A DNA stretch of 39,022 nucleotides from Chitinophagales bacterium. Its GTDB lineage: Bacteria > Bacteroidota > Bacteroidia > Chitinophagales > UBA2359. Under the pieces are notes generated by a model, which did no database searches, was not told where the DNA came from, and was given only the letters and a program-made list of their open reading frames with translations. The stretch is taken from NCBI GenBank assembly GCA_020629005.1, contig JAHDEE010000038.1:1-39022 (forward strand), given 5' to 3'. The translations under genes and the position numbers were made by a program. Below are positions 19,548 to 27,506 of the stretch, piece after piece (position 1 is the stretch's first letter; every line of letters starts with the position of its first letter).

Positions 19548-20399
19548 CTAATGCCTAAGAATTGAAGCCAAAGAATGCTCAATTGGATCCTGCATTTTGA
19601 TCAGCCGATATAGAGATAATGGGCCGTCAATCTGCTGGGCTACTGAGCTACAATATTCCTGAAACCTTCTGCGATATTGCTGTCCAGAAGCTTCTGCGTC
19701 AATTTCAATCGATTGGCCACTTTCCAAATCTTCGATTTCAAGCCAGGTATCGAATGCAAATTCCTTTTCCTGTTCTCCTATTAGCTGTACGCCGTATAAT
19801 TCCTTGCCGAGTTCTGTCAGCTCATTGCATAGACCAGTTAGCTGTGCATTATCCTCGTAGAAGTCTGAGATCACAAAGAACAGATCAATGCTGCTAAAGG
19901 GGTAGTTTGCAAAATCATCTTTGATCCGAGTCCTCACTTTCCCCTTCGCCGCTGCTGCAATGAGCATTTGCTGCAATCGTCTCATTTGGCGATTACCGAG
20001 ACCCGGCATCAGGCTTTCTTGTTTTTCATCATTGAAAAGCAAGAGGCCAAACTGGTCGCCCTGTTGTTGGCAAACCTGAGCAATCGCAACGGCAAGACCT
20101 TTTGCTATTTCAAATTTGCTTTGTTGGGCTTCCACATATTGCATGGAAGCACTTGAATCGACCAATATTCCTACTCTGAGCTGCCGATCTACTTCAGCTT
20201 GTCGAACATAGTATCGGCCAGAACGAGCCAGTAACTTCCAATCTAATTGGCGAAGGTCGTCTCCTGGCTGATAGCTGCGGTATTGACTAAAATCTGTTCC
20301 CAATCCCAATCGTTGGCTATTGTGAATGCCGGCTGCCTTTGATTTGGATCTTAGTCGCGAGCTTATTTGGAGATTTTGGATCTTATACCTGGGAAACAT
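19548..20399 (-). CDS. DUF58 domain protein
   Basis: A 283-residue soluble protein of the DUF58 family. The hallmark stretch SQYRSYQPGDDLRQLDWKLL is at about residues 38-57 and is followed by ARSGRYYVRQ. A VWA-like metal-site motif DSSASM (DxSxS) appears at about residue 81. DUF58 genes nearly always follow MoxR AAA+ genes, and the pair is thought to act as chaperone and adaptor in metal-cofactor or complex assembly. It is 71 bp downstream of moxR and 15 bp upstream of the BatA-like gene. Confidence 0.93.
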   Translation of the reverse strand: MFPRYKIQNLQISSRLRSKSKAAGIHNSQRLGLGTDFSQYRSYQPGDDLRQLDWKLLARSGRYYVRQAEVDRQLRVGILVDSSASMQYVEAQQSKFEIAKGLAVAIAQVCQQQGDQFGLLLFNDEKQESLMPGLGNRQMRRLQQMLIAAAAKGKVRTRIKDDFANYPFSSIDLFFVISDFYEDNAQLTGLCNELTELGKELYGVQLIGEQEKEFAFDTWLEIEDLESGQSIEIDAEASGQQYRRRFQEYCSSVAQQIDGPLSLYRLIKMQDPIEHSLASILRH

Positions 20400-20470
20400 T
20401 TCCGAGTTTTGAAGCGATGAGTTGAGCGCAAGTTTTTGGTCTCAGTTGTACATTTTCGTTCACGAAAAGT

Positions 20471-21451
20471 CTAATTGATATGGAGTCCTTCCATGAGGAA
20501 ATCGACGATATCTTCGGCTAGCACTCCTTCGGATTCTGCTTTGTAATTGGTAATGATGCGATGTCTAAGTACAGGTTTTAGCACTTCGACAATGTCCTCC
20601 TCCATCACTGCATAGCGTCCCTGCAACAGCGCGCGGCCCTTGGCTCCAAGAATGATGGCTTGCCCTGCCCGTGTTCCGGCGCCCCAATCGACCCAGGTTT
20701 TCACCTCAGCAACACTAGTGGTTTGTGGTCGACTCTCTCGGATCAATAAATTTACTTGTTGGATCAAATCAGGACTTATCGCTACTTGCCTACAATAGTC
20801 TCTTAGCATTAGCAACTGCTTAGCGGTCAACACAGATTCTACCTCAGCAGCTGGCATTCCTGTCGTTTGTTCTAATACGGTGAACTCATCTCTTTCACTT
20901 GGATACTGCATCTTGATGTAGAACAGAAAGCGGTCTAATTGGGCTTCTGGCAAAGGGTAAGTTCCACCCTGTTCTATCGGGTTCTGAGTAGCTAATAGTA
21001 GGAAGGGCTGCGGCAACTGGTAATATACTCCGTTGTACGTGACGCCCCCTTCTTGCATAGCCTCCAACAAAGCGGCCTGGGTTTTCGGAGGCGTACGATT
21101 GATCTCATCCGCCAAAAGCATATTTGTGAAGATTGGTCCAGGAGTAAATTCGAAGTCTTGCTGGCCATTCCTTGAGCGCAGAATTTCTGTGCCTACAACA
21201 TCGCTGGGCATCAAATCCGGAGTGAACTGGATTCGCTTGAACTGCAAATCCATAGCCTGTGAAAGTGTTTTGATCAATAGTGTCTTTGCCAGACCTGGTA
21301 CTCCCTCAAGCAGTGCATGCCCGCCAGCAATGGCAGTAATCAACACCTGTTCAATTACCTGATGTTGACCGATTACCACTTTGGAGACCTGCTCCTTCAG
21401 GGCCGCCGTGGCTTCCAATAGCCCATCAATTTGATCTTGTATTTCCTGCAT
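20471..21451 (-). CDS. MoxR-family AAA+ ATPase
   Basis: A 326-residue AAA+ ATPase of the MoxR type. Walker A is in LLEGVPGLAKTLLIKTL (the lysine is kept, in the GxxGxAKT form usual for MoxR) and Walker B is MLLADEINRTPPKTQAALLE. Sensor 1 is LLATQNPIEQGGTYPLPEAQ and an arginine-finger region follows (LDRFLFYIKM). It is cytoplasmic and probably drives assembly or remodelling of the envelope proteins encoded downstream. It lies 38 bp after the DUF4159 gene. Confidence 0.95.
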   Translation of the reverse strand: MQEIQDQIDGLLEATAALKEQVSKVVIGQHQVIEQVLITAIAGGHALLEGVPGLAKTLLIKTLSQAMDLQFKRIQFTPDLMPSDVVGTEILRSRNGQQDFEFTPGPIFTNMLLADEINRTPPKTQAALLEAMQEGGVTYNGVYYQLPQPFLLLATQNPIEQGGTYPLPEAQLDRFLFYIKMQYPSERDEFTVLEQTTGMPAAEVESVLTAKQLLMLRDYCRQVAISPDLIQQVNLLIRESRPQTTSVAEVKTWVDWGAGTRAGQAIILGAKGRALLQGRYAVMEEDIVEVLKPVLRHRIITNYKAESEGVLAEDIVDFLMEGLHIN

Positions 21452-21489
21452 ATTCTAAGCGATCAAACATTATCTCCAGCACAGCAAAC

Positions 21490-22104
21490 TCAAGAGGTTA
21501 AAGAATACATTACAATGTTTACTGCAAACTTTGTGTTGTCTTCTGCCAACCATCTTTTGTTTCGGAAATCATAATCCCACTCACAGCCATAGTCTTTGTT
21601 GCTATACAGCAGCCCCAACCTTCCATTCACTTCAATGCCTTTAAGGTATTCGTGGATCATGTCGTCTCCCCATCCGTTTAGCTCTACAGATGTGGGTGGT
21701 GGACCGTCTTCAAATTTGAAGAAGGCGCTGTAAATTGGGTGTTGATTGGAGATCTTTTCCATTCGGCCAGGTCCAAAGCTGCGATCCATCTGTTGTTCAA
21801 AAGAGCGGGCAAAGAGGCCATCAATATCGTGATTACAATCGTCTACAAAGACAAAACCTCCATTGTTGACATATTGCACAAAATGCTCGTTCTCCTTATC
21901 TGTAAACTGAACCAGCTTATGACCACTGAGATAGCAGAATGGACATTCAAAAATTTCCGGACTAGATAATGGAACAACGCGCTCCTCAAGGTCTACCTCA
22001 AGACTTGTGTATTCCACCAATGAATTCAGGAGATTGGAAGGCATCCTCTGATCGGTGTCCCAATCTCCTGATTCGTATTGAATTCTTGTGAAGAAAAACT
22101 TCAT
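21490..22104 (-). CDS. DUF4159 domain protein
   Basis: A 204-residue soluble protein with no signal or membrane segment, matching DUF4159: the opening FFFTRIQYESGDWDTD, the glutamine-amidotransferase-like core YVNNGGFVFVDDCNHD, and the tail LLYSNKDYGCEWDYD. The family regularly accompanies MoxR/DUF58/BatA genes in Bacteroidota and related phyla, often as a domain of larger membrane proteins; here it stands alone. Biochemical function unknown. It begins 99 bp after the stop codon of the TldE-like gene. Confidence 0.9.
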   Translation of the reverse strand: MKFFFTRIQYESGDWDTDQRMPSNLLNSLVEYTSLEVDLEERVVPLSSPEIFECPFCYLSGHKLVQFTDKENEHFVQYVNNGGFVFVDDCNHDIDGLFARSFEQQMDRSFGPGRMEKISNQHPIYSAFFKFEDGPPPTSVELNGWGDDMIHEYLKGIEVNGRLGLLYSNKDYGCEWDYDFRNKRWLAEDNTKFAVNIVMYSLTS

Positions 22105-22203
22105 CCCTTTATCTTAAGTGAAAGAGAATCAATATCTGTCCATTTTGACTTGCTAGAAATCAGACAGCTATTGATCCCCAATCCCTGAGGGATCGGCACC
22201 GTA

Positions 22204-23520
22204 CTAGATTGCGTCAGACAAGCTGGTAAAGGTGAAGTCCCGTACTTTAATTGGAGGTATTAGATGTCCATCAATTCGCTGCGGACGTCCAAGTGCTTCC
22301 AAATTATTCAACATAATGATCGGACTTTCGTTGAATCGAAGATTCTTTATTGGATACTTAATTTCTCCGTCTTCGATATAGAAGGTACCGTCTCTCGTCA
22401 GACCTGTGTACAAGAGCGTCTGAGGATCTACAGAGCGGATGTACCAGGTTCTGGTAAGCAAGATGCCTTTCTTTGTGCTCTTAATCAAATCCTCCTGGCT
22501 GGCCGAAGCACCTTCCATAATCAGATTCGCGGGGTAAGGACAAACAGGCACGCCTTTCTCCTTAGACCAATACCGATCATAGACCAGATTTTCAACCTTT
22601 CCATTCTTGTAGAAATAGGTCTTTTGTCTAGGAAAGCCTTCCCAGTCGAAGGTGGCTCGTGGCACTTCCTTGTGCAATGGGTCGGTATAAATGGTCACTC
22701 TGTCATCTAACAGCTGCTCACCAAGTTTGTTTCCGCCTCCTTGCTTGGATAGGTAACTTCTTCCTTCATCCGCACTCCTTGCACCCATGTTCCAAAACAT
22801 GGTTCGGATCAGTCCGATGGATGCTGCTGGCTCCAGAATAACTGTATACTTGCCAGGCTCAATTGCCTTGGCATTCTTGGAAGTGAAAGCCTTTTCTGCA
22901 GCGATTCCTGTAGCACGATCAGCATCAAGCTTATTGATATTGTTATAATCTCTAAGGGCATAACCAGAGCCGGTTCCATCAGCTGTTCTTACCGTCACTG
23001 AAAAGTCAAGACCAGTATACTCATTGTAAGCAAAAAGCCCTTTTGAAGTTGCCAGTGCTCGAAAACCATAATAGTCTTCAATAAATCCAGCGGCAGTAAG
23101 TCCCCCTCGCTTGCAGACACCTATACTTTTGGCGGCCCATTGCGCTCGTTTTGCAGGATCTACAACTTTACTTCCTTCATCAGTAGTAACTGCCTCGGCA
23201 TATGTTTGTGGTCCCAGATAAGGCATCAGCTCCGGATTTTCCGGCGCCAACCTGGCCAACTCTTCAGATCGTCGGACTACCTTTTCAAGCGAGGCATCAT
23301 CGAACTCATTGATGATGGAAACTCCTTCTTTCTTTCCAAAGGCAGAAGCCACTTCAAGGGAAATGTCTCTTTGTGATCCACTGGTTGTAACCGTGTTTCT
23401 TGCGTATCGGATATTTCCTCCCACATCCCCGGATAGCTCGGCAAGGGCCATTTCGGCTTTGGACATTGCCATCACCTTATCTAAAATCGCTTTCGCGTCT
23501 TCTTTACTTAATATTGCCAT
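22204..23520 (-). CDS. TldE/PmbA-like subunit of a TldD/TldE metalloprotease
   Basis: A 438-residue member of the PmbA/TldD family without the HExxxH zinc motif, so it is the non-catalytic TldE/PmbA-type partner. Characteristic stretches are SGSQRDISLEVASAFGKKEG near the N-terminus and LYTGLTRDGTFYIEDGEI with PIKNLRFNESPI near the C-terminus. TldD and TldE form a heterodimeric protease that cleaves peptides inside the cylinder of the complex. It lies 32 bp downstream of the tldD-like gene. The start at 23520 (MAILSKEDAKAILDKVM) looks natural. Confidence 0.93.
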   Translation of the reverse strand: MAILSKEDAKAILDKVMAMSKAEMALAELSGDVGGNIRYARNTVTTSGSQRDISLEVASAFGKKEGVSIINEFDDASLEKVVRRSEELARLAPENPELMPYLGPQTYAEAVTTDEGSKVVDPAKRAQWAAKSIGVCKRGGLTAAGFIEDYYGFRALATSKGLFAYNEYTGLDFSVTVRTADGTGSGYALRDYNNINKLDADRATGIAAEKAFTSKNAKAIEPGKYTVILEPAASIGLIRTMFWNMGARSADEGRSYLSKQGGGNKLGEQLLDDRVTIYTDPLHKEVPRATFDWEGFPRQKTYFYKNGKVENLVYDRYWSKEKGVPVCPYPANLIMEGASASQEDLIKSTKKGILLTRTWYIRSVDPQTLLYTGLTRDGTFYIEDGEIKYPIKNLRFNESPIIMLNNLEALGRPQRIDGHLIPPIKVRDFTFTSLSDAI

Positions 23521-23552
23521 TTCTAATTGAATTAAAATTGAGAATGCCGCCC

Positions 23553-25193
23553 CTATATCTTGCGGGCAGTATTGATCACGTTCACACCATTAAATCTTGT
23601 GGTGCTACTTCCGTGCGATACAGCACTTACTTGCCCGGGCTGCCCTTTGCCATCAAAGAAAGATCCCCAGAAACGGAAATCACGCTTGTCGCAGATGGCG
23701 GCACAGGAATTCCAAAACTCCTGTGTATTTGATTGGTAAGCAACATCTTCCAACTCACCTACGATTTCTCCATTTTTGATCTCATAAAACAGTGTACCAC
23801 CAAACTGGAAGTTGTATCGCTGCTGATCAATTGAATAAGAGCCGCGACCGGCGATGTAAATTCCTTTCTCTACATCCTTGATCATCTCCAAAGGTGTCAA
23901 TGGTTCTTCTCCAGGAGCCAGATTGACATTCGGCATTCTTTGGAACTGAACAGAACTCCAGGAATCCGCATAGCAACAGCCGTGTGAAGCTTCCTGATCG
24001 ATCATGTGGATCTGATCACGAATAGCTTGATAGTTCACCAATATGCCCTTCTTGACCAAATCCCACTTGCGGGTAGCAACACCTTCGTCGTCGTAGCCAA
24101 CTGCCCCAAGGGAATATTGCATGGTCTTATCAGCATACAGGTTCACCAGTTCGTTTCCATAGTTGAAAGTGCCTGTTTTCCACTTGTCCAATGTGGCAAA
24201 ACTTGTACCTGCATAATTGGCTTCATAACCAAGAACCCGATCGAGTTCAAGTGGGTGACCTACTGCTTCGTGTATGGTGAGTCCGAGGTGATTTGGATCA
24301 AGTACAAGATCGTACTTTCCAGCTACAACCGACTTTGCTTTTAATTTAGCCTTCACCTGCTTTCCGGCCAGTTCTGCATCTTCCAACAAATCGTAATGAT
24401 GGCTGTAGCCTATGCAGCCGCCTGGGCAGTCTACCTTACCTTCCGGTCGAGGGTCCAGATATTCGTAACCCATGCCCATGGGCGAACTCAGGGCCTGTCT
24501 GGATCTAAATTTACCTGTCTCTTCATCAATAGCTGTTACCGTAAAATTCGGCCAGATACGGTGTACATCTTGATCAATGTAGCTGCCGTCAGTAGATGCG
24601 AAATACTTCTTCTCATTTACAAAGAAGTGGGCAGCGTCAATATAGCTTGCTCCACTTTTGAGGGCTATTGCGTTTGCGTTTAGTATCAAATCAACCTTCT
24701 CGCTGATCGGCACTTCAAATGCATTCTTTTCTATCGGGGTTGCCCAGCTAACTTCCCCTACTCCTTTGGTAGGTGCAAGCTTTACAGGCTCGGTTTGCAG
24801 GCTTGCATTTGCTTTGGCAATCTCCACTGCAAGCTTGGCTGCTTTTGTTATGCCTTCTTCAGTTACATCACTGGTGGCGGCAAAACCCCAGGTACCATTT
24901 ACGATTACTCGTATCCCCACACCAAATGACTCACGATTCTCAATATTTTGCACCTTGTCTTCTCGTGCATATATAAACTGGTTGAGATAGCGGCCGATAC
25001 GCACATCTGTGTAGCTTGCACCACCCATATTGGCAGTGTTGAGCGCCACATCAGAAAGTACCTTTTTGGCTGCAGCATCCATGATCGGCGTCATCAACAC
25101 AGATGGGTCCACCGCAGAGCCAATTAAGGGAGCCCCAAGCATTGTTCCACCCATGCCCATGCCGGCCATCTGGAGAAATTTCCTTCTTTTCAA
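23553..25193 (-). CDS. TldD-like zinc metalloprotease with Tat signal
   Basis: A 546-residue protein with the TldD zinc motif HEAVGH in LTIHEAVGHPLELDRVLG. The N-terminus reads KRRKFLQMAGMGMGGTML, a twin-arginine signal, so it is likely exported folded, unlike cytoplasmic E. coli TldD. The first codon for this reading is TTG at 25193; a stop lies six codons upstream and the next ATG (Met10) would remove the RR motif, so the TTG start is preferred. Its TldE partner follows immediately. Predicted role: extracytoplasmic processing of peptides or small proteins, perhaps together with the MoxR row downstream. Confidence 0.92.
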   Translation of the reverse strand: MKRRKFLQMAGMGMGGTMLGAPLIGSAVDPSVLMTPIMDAAAKKVLSDVALNTANMGGASYTDVRIGRYLNQFIYAREDKVQNIENRESFGVGIRVIVNGTWGFAATSDVTEEGITKAAKLAVEIAKANASLQTEPVKLAPTKGVGEVSWATPIEKNAFEVPISEKVDLILNANAIALKSGASYIDAAHFFVNEKKYFASTDGSYIDQDVHRIWPNFTVTAIDEETGKFRSRQALSSPMGMGYEYLDPRPEGKVDCPGGCIGYSHHYDLLEDAELAGKQVKAKLKAKSVVAGKYDLVLDPNHLGLTIHEAVGHPLELDRVLGYEANYAGTSFATLDKWKTGTFNYGNELVNLYADKTMQYSLGAVGYDDEGVATRKWDLVKKGILVNYQAIRDQIHMIDQEASHGCCYADSWSSVQFQRMPNVNLAPGEEPLTPLEMIKDVEKGIYIAGRGSYSIDQQRYNFQFGGTLFYEIKNGEIVGELEDVAYQSNTQEFWNSCAAICDKRDFRFWGSFFDGKGQPGQVSAVSHGSSTTRFNGVNVINTARKI

Positions 25194-25349
25194 AGCACTA
25201 ATTTTTAGTCAGCAATAATTTGCTTGAAGGTAACTATATTGTCTCGTACTTGGAGAATGACAGGCGTCATTCGTACTTTTATCTTCGGCTTGAAAGGCGT
25301 GAATTAACGTTTTTTAACCGAGCGGAAAGGCCAGCTGCGTAGGGTAGAC

Positions 25350-25385
25350 AAAAAAATGTCCGTATCTCGGAAATCGATACGGACA
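25350..25385 (-). terminator. Terminator-like hairpin upstream of tldD
   Basis: TGTCCGTATC (25357-25366) and GATACGGACA (25376-25385) form a perfect 10-bp stem with a 9-nt loop. On the minus strand it is followed by an uninterrupted T-tract (25356 to 25351). No minus-strand gene ends here. It lies 157 bp in front of the tldD start, so it could end a small RNA or act as an attenuator in a long tldD leader. The rest of 25194-25491 shows nothing else I can support. Confidence 0.55.
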
Positions 25386-25491
25386 CTTATGAGCTGTAAA
25401 AACTGTTCTTTCCTCATGGAAGGGGAAATATACTAAGCTTAACGGCTCTAAATACAATTGAGTTGCCTGGTGGGCACTATCATTGCAAAAG

Positions 25492-26010
25492 ATGGGTAAA
25501 AACATGAAACTAAGCTGCCTTTTTTCTTTCCTGATTGTTCTTTGTCTACTTTCTAACAGTATGTACTCGCAGAGTAGATTTGCAATAGAAGGCGAAGTTT
25601 TCGGAAAGGGCTATATATATACTCTTTCTGCGCAATACCAACTGAAACAGTACGAAAAATCCGAATTATGGTTGACCCAGGGTATATCTCTACGACCCGA
25701 CAAACATAAGGTACTGCATTTCTACGCACCAACGGTGCTTTTGTTTGAGCGCTGTCCTAACAAGCTAGGTTATCATCTAAGTGCCGGACTGCTTAATGCC
25801 TTTCGCCATGACTACAACAGCATACAGGATGTCCCTTCAATTGAACATACTGGGCGCTGGGATTATGATCCACTCACGCTTCATCAGCTTGGTCTCAGTT
25901 TCAAACCTGTGGATAGACTCACCTTAAGAGGGGGAGTTACTATGTATCATATCCTCTTTGTTGTTGCTTACAACTTTCGACCTCACTTTGGGATCGTTTA
26001 TAGGTTGTAA
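25492..26010 (+). CDS. Small exported barrel-like protein, unknown function
   Basis: About 172 residues with a signal peptide (KLSCLFSFLIVLCLL...NSMYSQS; cleavage probably after the Ser/Gln stretch). The mature part alternates aromatic and polar residues in short strands, such as YIYTLSAQYQLKQYEKSELW and LTLRGGVTMYHILFVVAYNF, and ends in Leu after Tyr-Arg. This is the look of a small outer-membrane beta-barrel or a porin-like fold. I do not recognise a family. An upstream TTG (25483) and an internal ATG (25504) are alternative starts. The stop codon is followed immediately by a G/T-rich tract. Confidence 0.7.
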   Translation: MGKNMKLSCLFSFLIVLCLLSNSMYSQSRFAIEGEVFGKGYIYTLSAQYQLKQYEKSELWLTQGISLRPDKHKVLHFYAPTVLLFERCPNKLGYHLSAGLLNAFRHDYNSIQDVPSIEHTGRWDYDPLTLHQLGLSFKPVDRLTLRGGVTMYHILFVVAYNFRPHFGIVYRL

Positions 26011-26082
26011 GTTGGGGGTTGGGGGTTTGGTTTTTGGTTATTGGTGTTTTGTGTTTTGTGTTTGGTGTTTGGTGTTTGGTAT
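26007..26082 (+). repeat. G/T-rich low-complexity tract
   Basis: The plus strand is almost entirely G and T, with two runs of five G followed by degenerate TTTGGTG / TTTTGTG repeats. It lies between the barrel-like gene and the exosortase gene. It could be slippage-prone or form G-rich structures; no function is evident. Confidence 0.7.
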
Positions 26083-26187
26083 TACGGATAGTCAGTGGGT
26101 AGTTAAGGACAATAGCGACGGCTCTAATGTGAAAACCTTTTCTTATTTTGCCGTAGCAAGAATTTATACTGACAAAATCCTGATGCG

Positions 26188-26784
26188 ATGGGCAAAGAAA
26201 AGCAAGATGCTGCCGGCAATGAAGAAGGAAAGAAAGGGGCGAAACTGAGCCTTGGACAAAGACTGAAACGCTTTTGGTCTATTACCGTCAATCGACTATT
26301 GGTGCAATTTATTGTATTGATTGGCTTGTTCTACGTGCTTTGGTCTGCCCCATTTTTTCAGCATGGATTTATAGGTCCATTGTCTGAGTTTTATGCATCA
26401 ATTAGCGGCGTCATTCTTTCCCTGATTGGTTATCCTGTGCAGGTTATCGGTGATTCGATTAACAATGGTAAGGGCATAGCTGTAAACATTAGAAATGGTT
26501 GCGATGGGATAGAGGGCCTGGCGATCTTTTGGGTAGGCATCTTAATTTTTCCCACCAAATGGAAAGACAAACTACTGGCATTGTTGTTTGGCAGCTTGTT
26601 TCTTGTAGCCCTAAATGTAATTCGGATCGTTACTCTTTACTGGTTTCGCATTAATGTTCCATCCTTATTCGAAATGATGCATGTGAGTGTTTGGCAGGTG
26701 TTGTTTATTGCGCTCACGGTGGCTACCCTGCTCTTCTGGATTGGGTGGACTAATAAGCGAAACGAATTACAATGGAATAGCTAG
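26188..26784 (+). CDS. Exosortase/archaeosortase-family transpeptidase
   Basis: A 198-residue multi-pass membrane protein with about five to six hydrophobic helices. The three invariant exosortase residues are visible: Cys105 in IRNGCDGIEGL, Arg146 in NVIRIVTLYW and His165 in FEMMHVSVWQ. Exosortases cleave C-terminal sorting tails (PEP-CTERM-like: short motif, helix, basic end) of exported proteins and probably pass them on to another acceptor. The protein is short, like Bacteroidota XrtF/XrtY-type members rather than long EpsH-type fusions. None of the proteins encoded nearby ends in such a tail, so its target must be elsewhere. The N-terminal 20 residues are polar. Confidence 0.9.
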   Translation: MGKEKQDAAGNEEGKKGAKLSLGQRLKRFWSITVNRLLVQFIVLIGLFYVLWSAPFFQHGFIGPLSEFYASISGVILSLIGYPVQVIGDSINNGKGIAVNIRNGCDGIEGLAIFWVGILIFPTKWKDKLLALLFGSLFLVALNVIRIVTLYWFRINVPSLFEMMHVSVWQVLFIALTVATLLFWIGWTNKRNELQWNS

Positions 26785-26898
26785 TGTCTCGATGTTAAGT
26801 ACAGGATATTGTTTCCTAGCGCCTTGGGGGCCCTAAGAACCAAAGGGAGTGTTCATTTTTGTGTGTCATCTAGTGTGAGTGCTTTGTTAGAGACCGGA

Positions 26899-26934
26899 GT
26901 CCTTGTCGGCCCCTGAGCCAGAGTGAGTAAAAAC
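26899..26934 (+). repeat. Inverted partner of the 27135-27178 repeat
   Basis: The last 17 bases, CCAGAGTGAGTAAAAAC (26918-26934), are the exact reverse complement of 27135-27151. GTCCTTGTCGG (26899-26909) is the reverse complement of 27168-27178 with one mismatch. The 16-nt centre found in the partner is reduced to 8 nt here. Confidence 0.8.
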
Positions 26935-26979
26935 TATTTCGCCTGCCAGAAAAAGGACTTTGCTCATACTAATGCAGTA

Positions 26980-27023
26980 GCCAATGACGGTCCTTGAGCG
27001 GAGTCGAAAGGCCCGTTATTGGC
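26980..27023 (+). repeat. 22-nt core repeat with inverted arms, copy 1
   Basis: The arms GCCAATGACGG (26980-26990) and CCGTTATTGGC (27013-27023) pair with one mismatch around a 22-nt core (26991-27012). The core is in the TTGAGCGGAGTCGAAAGG orientation. Confidence 0.8.
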
Positions 27024-27081
27024 GGACTACGGAGCTGATAATGAGCAGTATATGTATCATAAACCTCATTCTTCGTGGTCC

Positions 27082-27125
27082 GTCTTCAACGGGCGCCTCG
27101 ACTACGCTCGGCGACCGTTGAAGAC
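27082..27125 (-). repeat. 22-nt core repeat with inverted arms, copy 2
   Basis: Perfect 11-bp arms GTCTTCAACGG (27082-27092) and CCGTTGAAGAC (27115-27125) enclose a 22-nt core (27093-27114) containing TCGACTACGCTCGG. The arms have no resemblance to those of copies 1 and 4 beyond the GG/CC next to the core. Confidence 0.85.
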
Positions 27126-27134
27126 TCCAATTGG

Positions 27135-27178
27135 GTTTTTACTCACTCTGGAGCGGAGCCGAAGGGTCCGGCAAGGAC
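27135..27178 (+). repeat. Core repeat, copy 3 (no local arms)
   Basis: Contains GGAGCGGAGCCGAAGGGTCC (27150-27169) in the same orientation as copy 1, but without paired flanks. Together with copy 2 it sits inside a larger inverted repeat, 27069-27084 against 27176-27191 (15 of 16 paired). Its flanks also pair with 26899-26934. Confidence 0.7.
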
Positions 27179-27241
27179 GGACTACGAAGAACATATTTAT
27201 CAGAGCACAATGAATTAATAATCAGCGCCTTATGCCCTGCC

Positions 27242-27281
27242 GCCAATCGGACCCTTCGACTACGCTCAGGGACCGATTGGC
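27242..27281 (-). repeat. 22-nt core repeat with inverted arms, copy 4
   Basis: Perfect 9-bp arms GCCAATCGG (27242-27250) and CCGATTGGC (27273-27281) enclose a 22-nt core (27251-27272) reading CCCTTCGACTACGCTCAGGG, the form of this repeat I know from many unrelated bacterial genomes. Confidence 0.85.
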
Positions 27282-27506
27282 TCTGAAACAGCTCGCGATT
27301 ATTGATCAATGATTCCGAACCAAACAAGAAGCAAAGGAATCAATGACACAGAAAAATGAACGCCCCCAGCCAAACTTCTTTGCCGACCAGTGCCATTGTC
27401 CACGTGATGGTGCACGCAAACAAAAGATTGCAATTGTACTCTGTTCTCCTTGCTCCTTGCTCTTTACTCTTTACTCCTTACTCTTTTACTTCTGCGAAGG
27501 AGAGCT

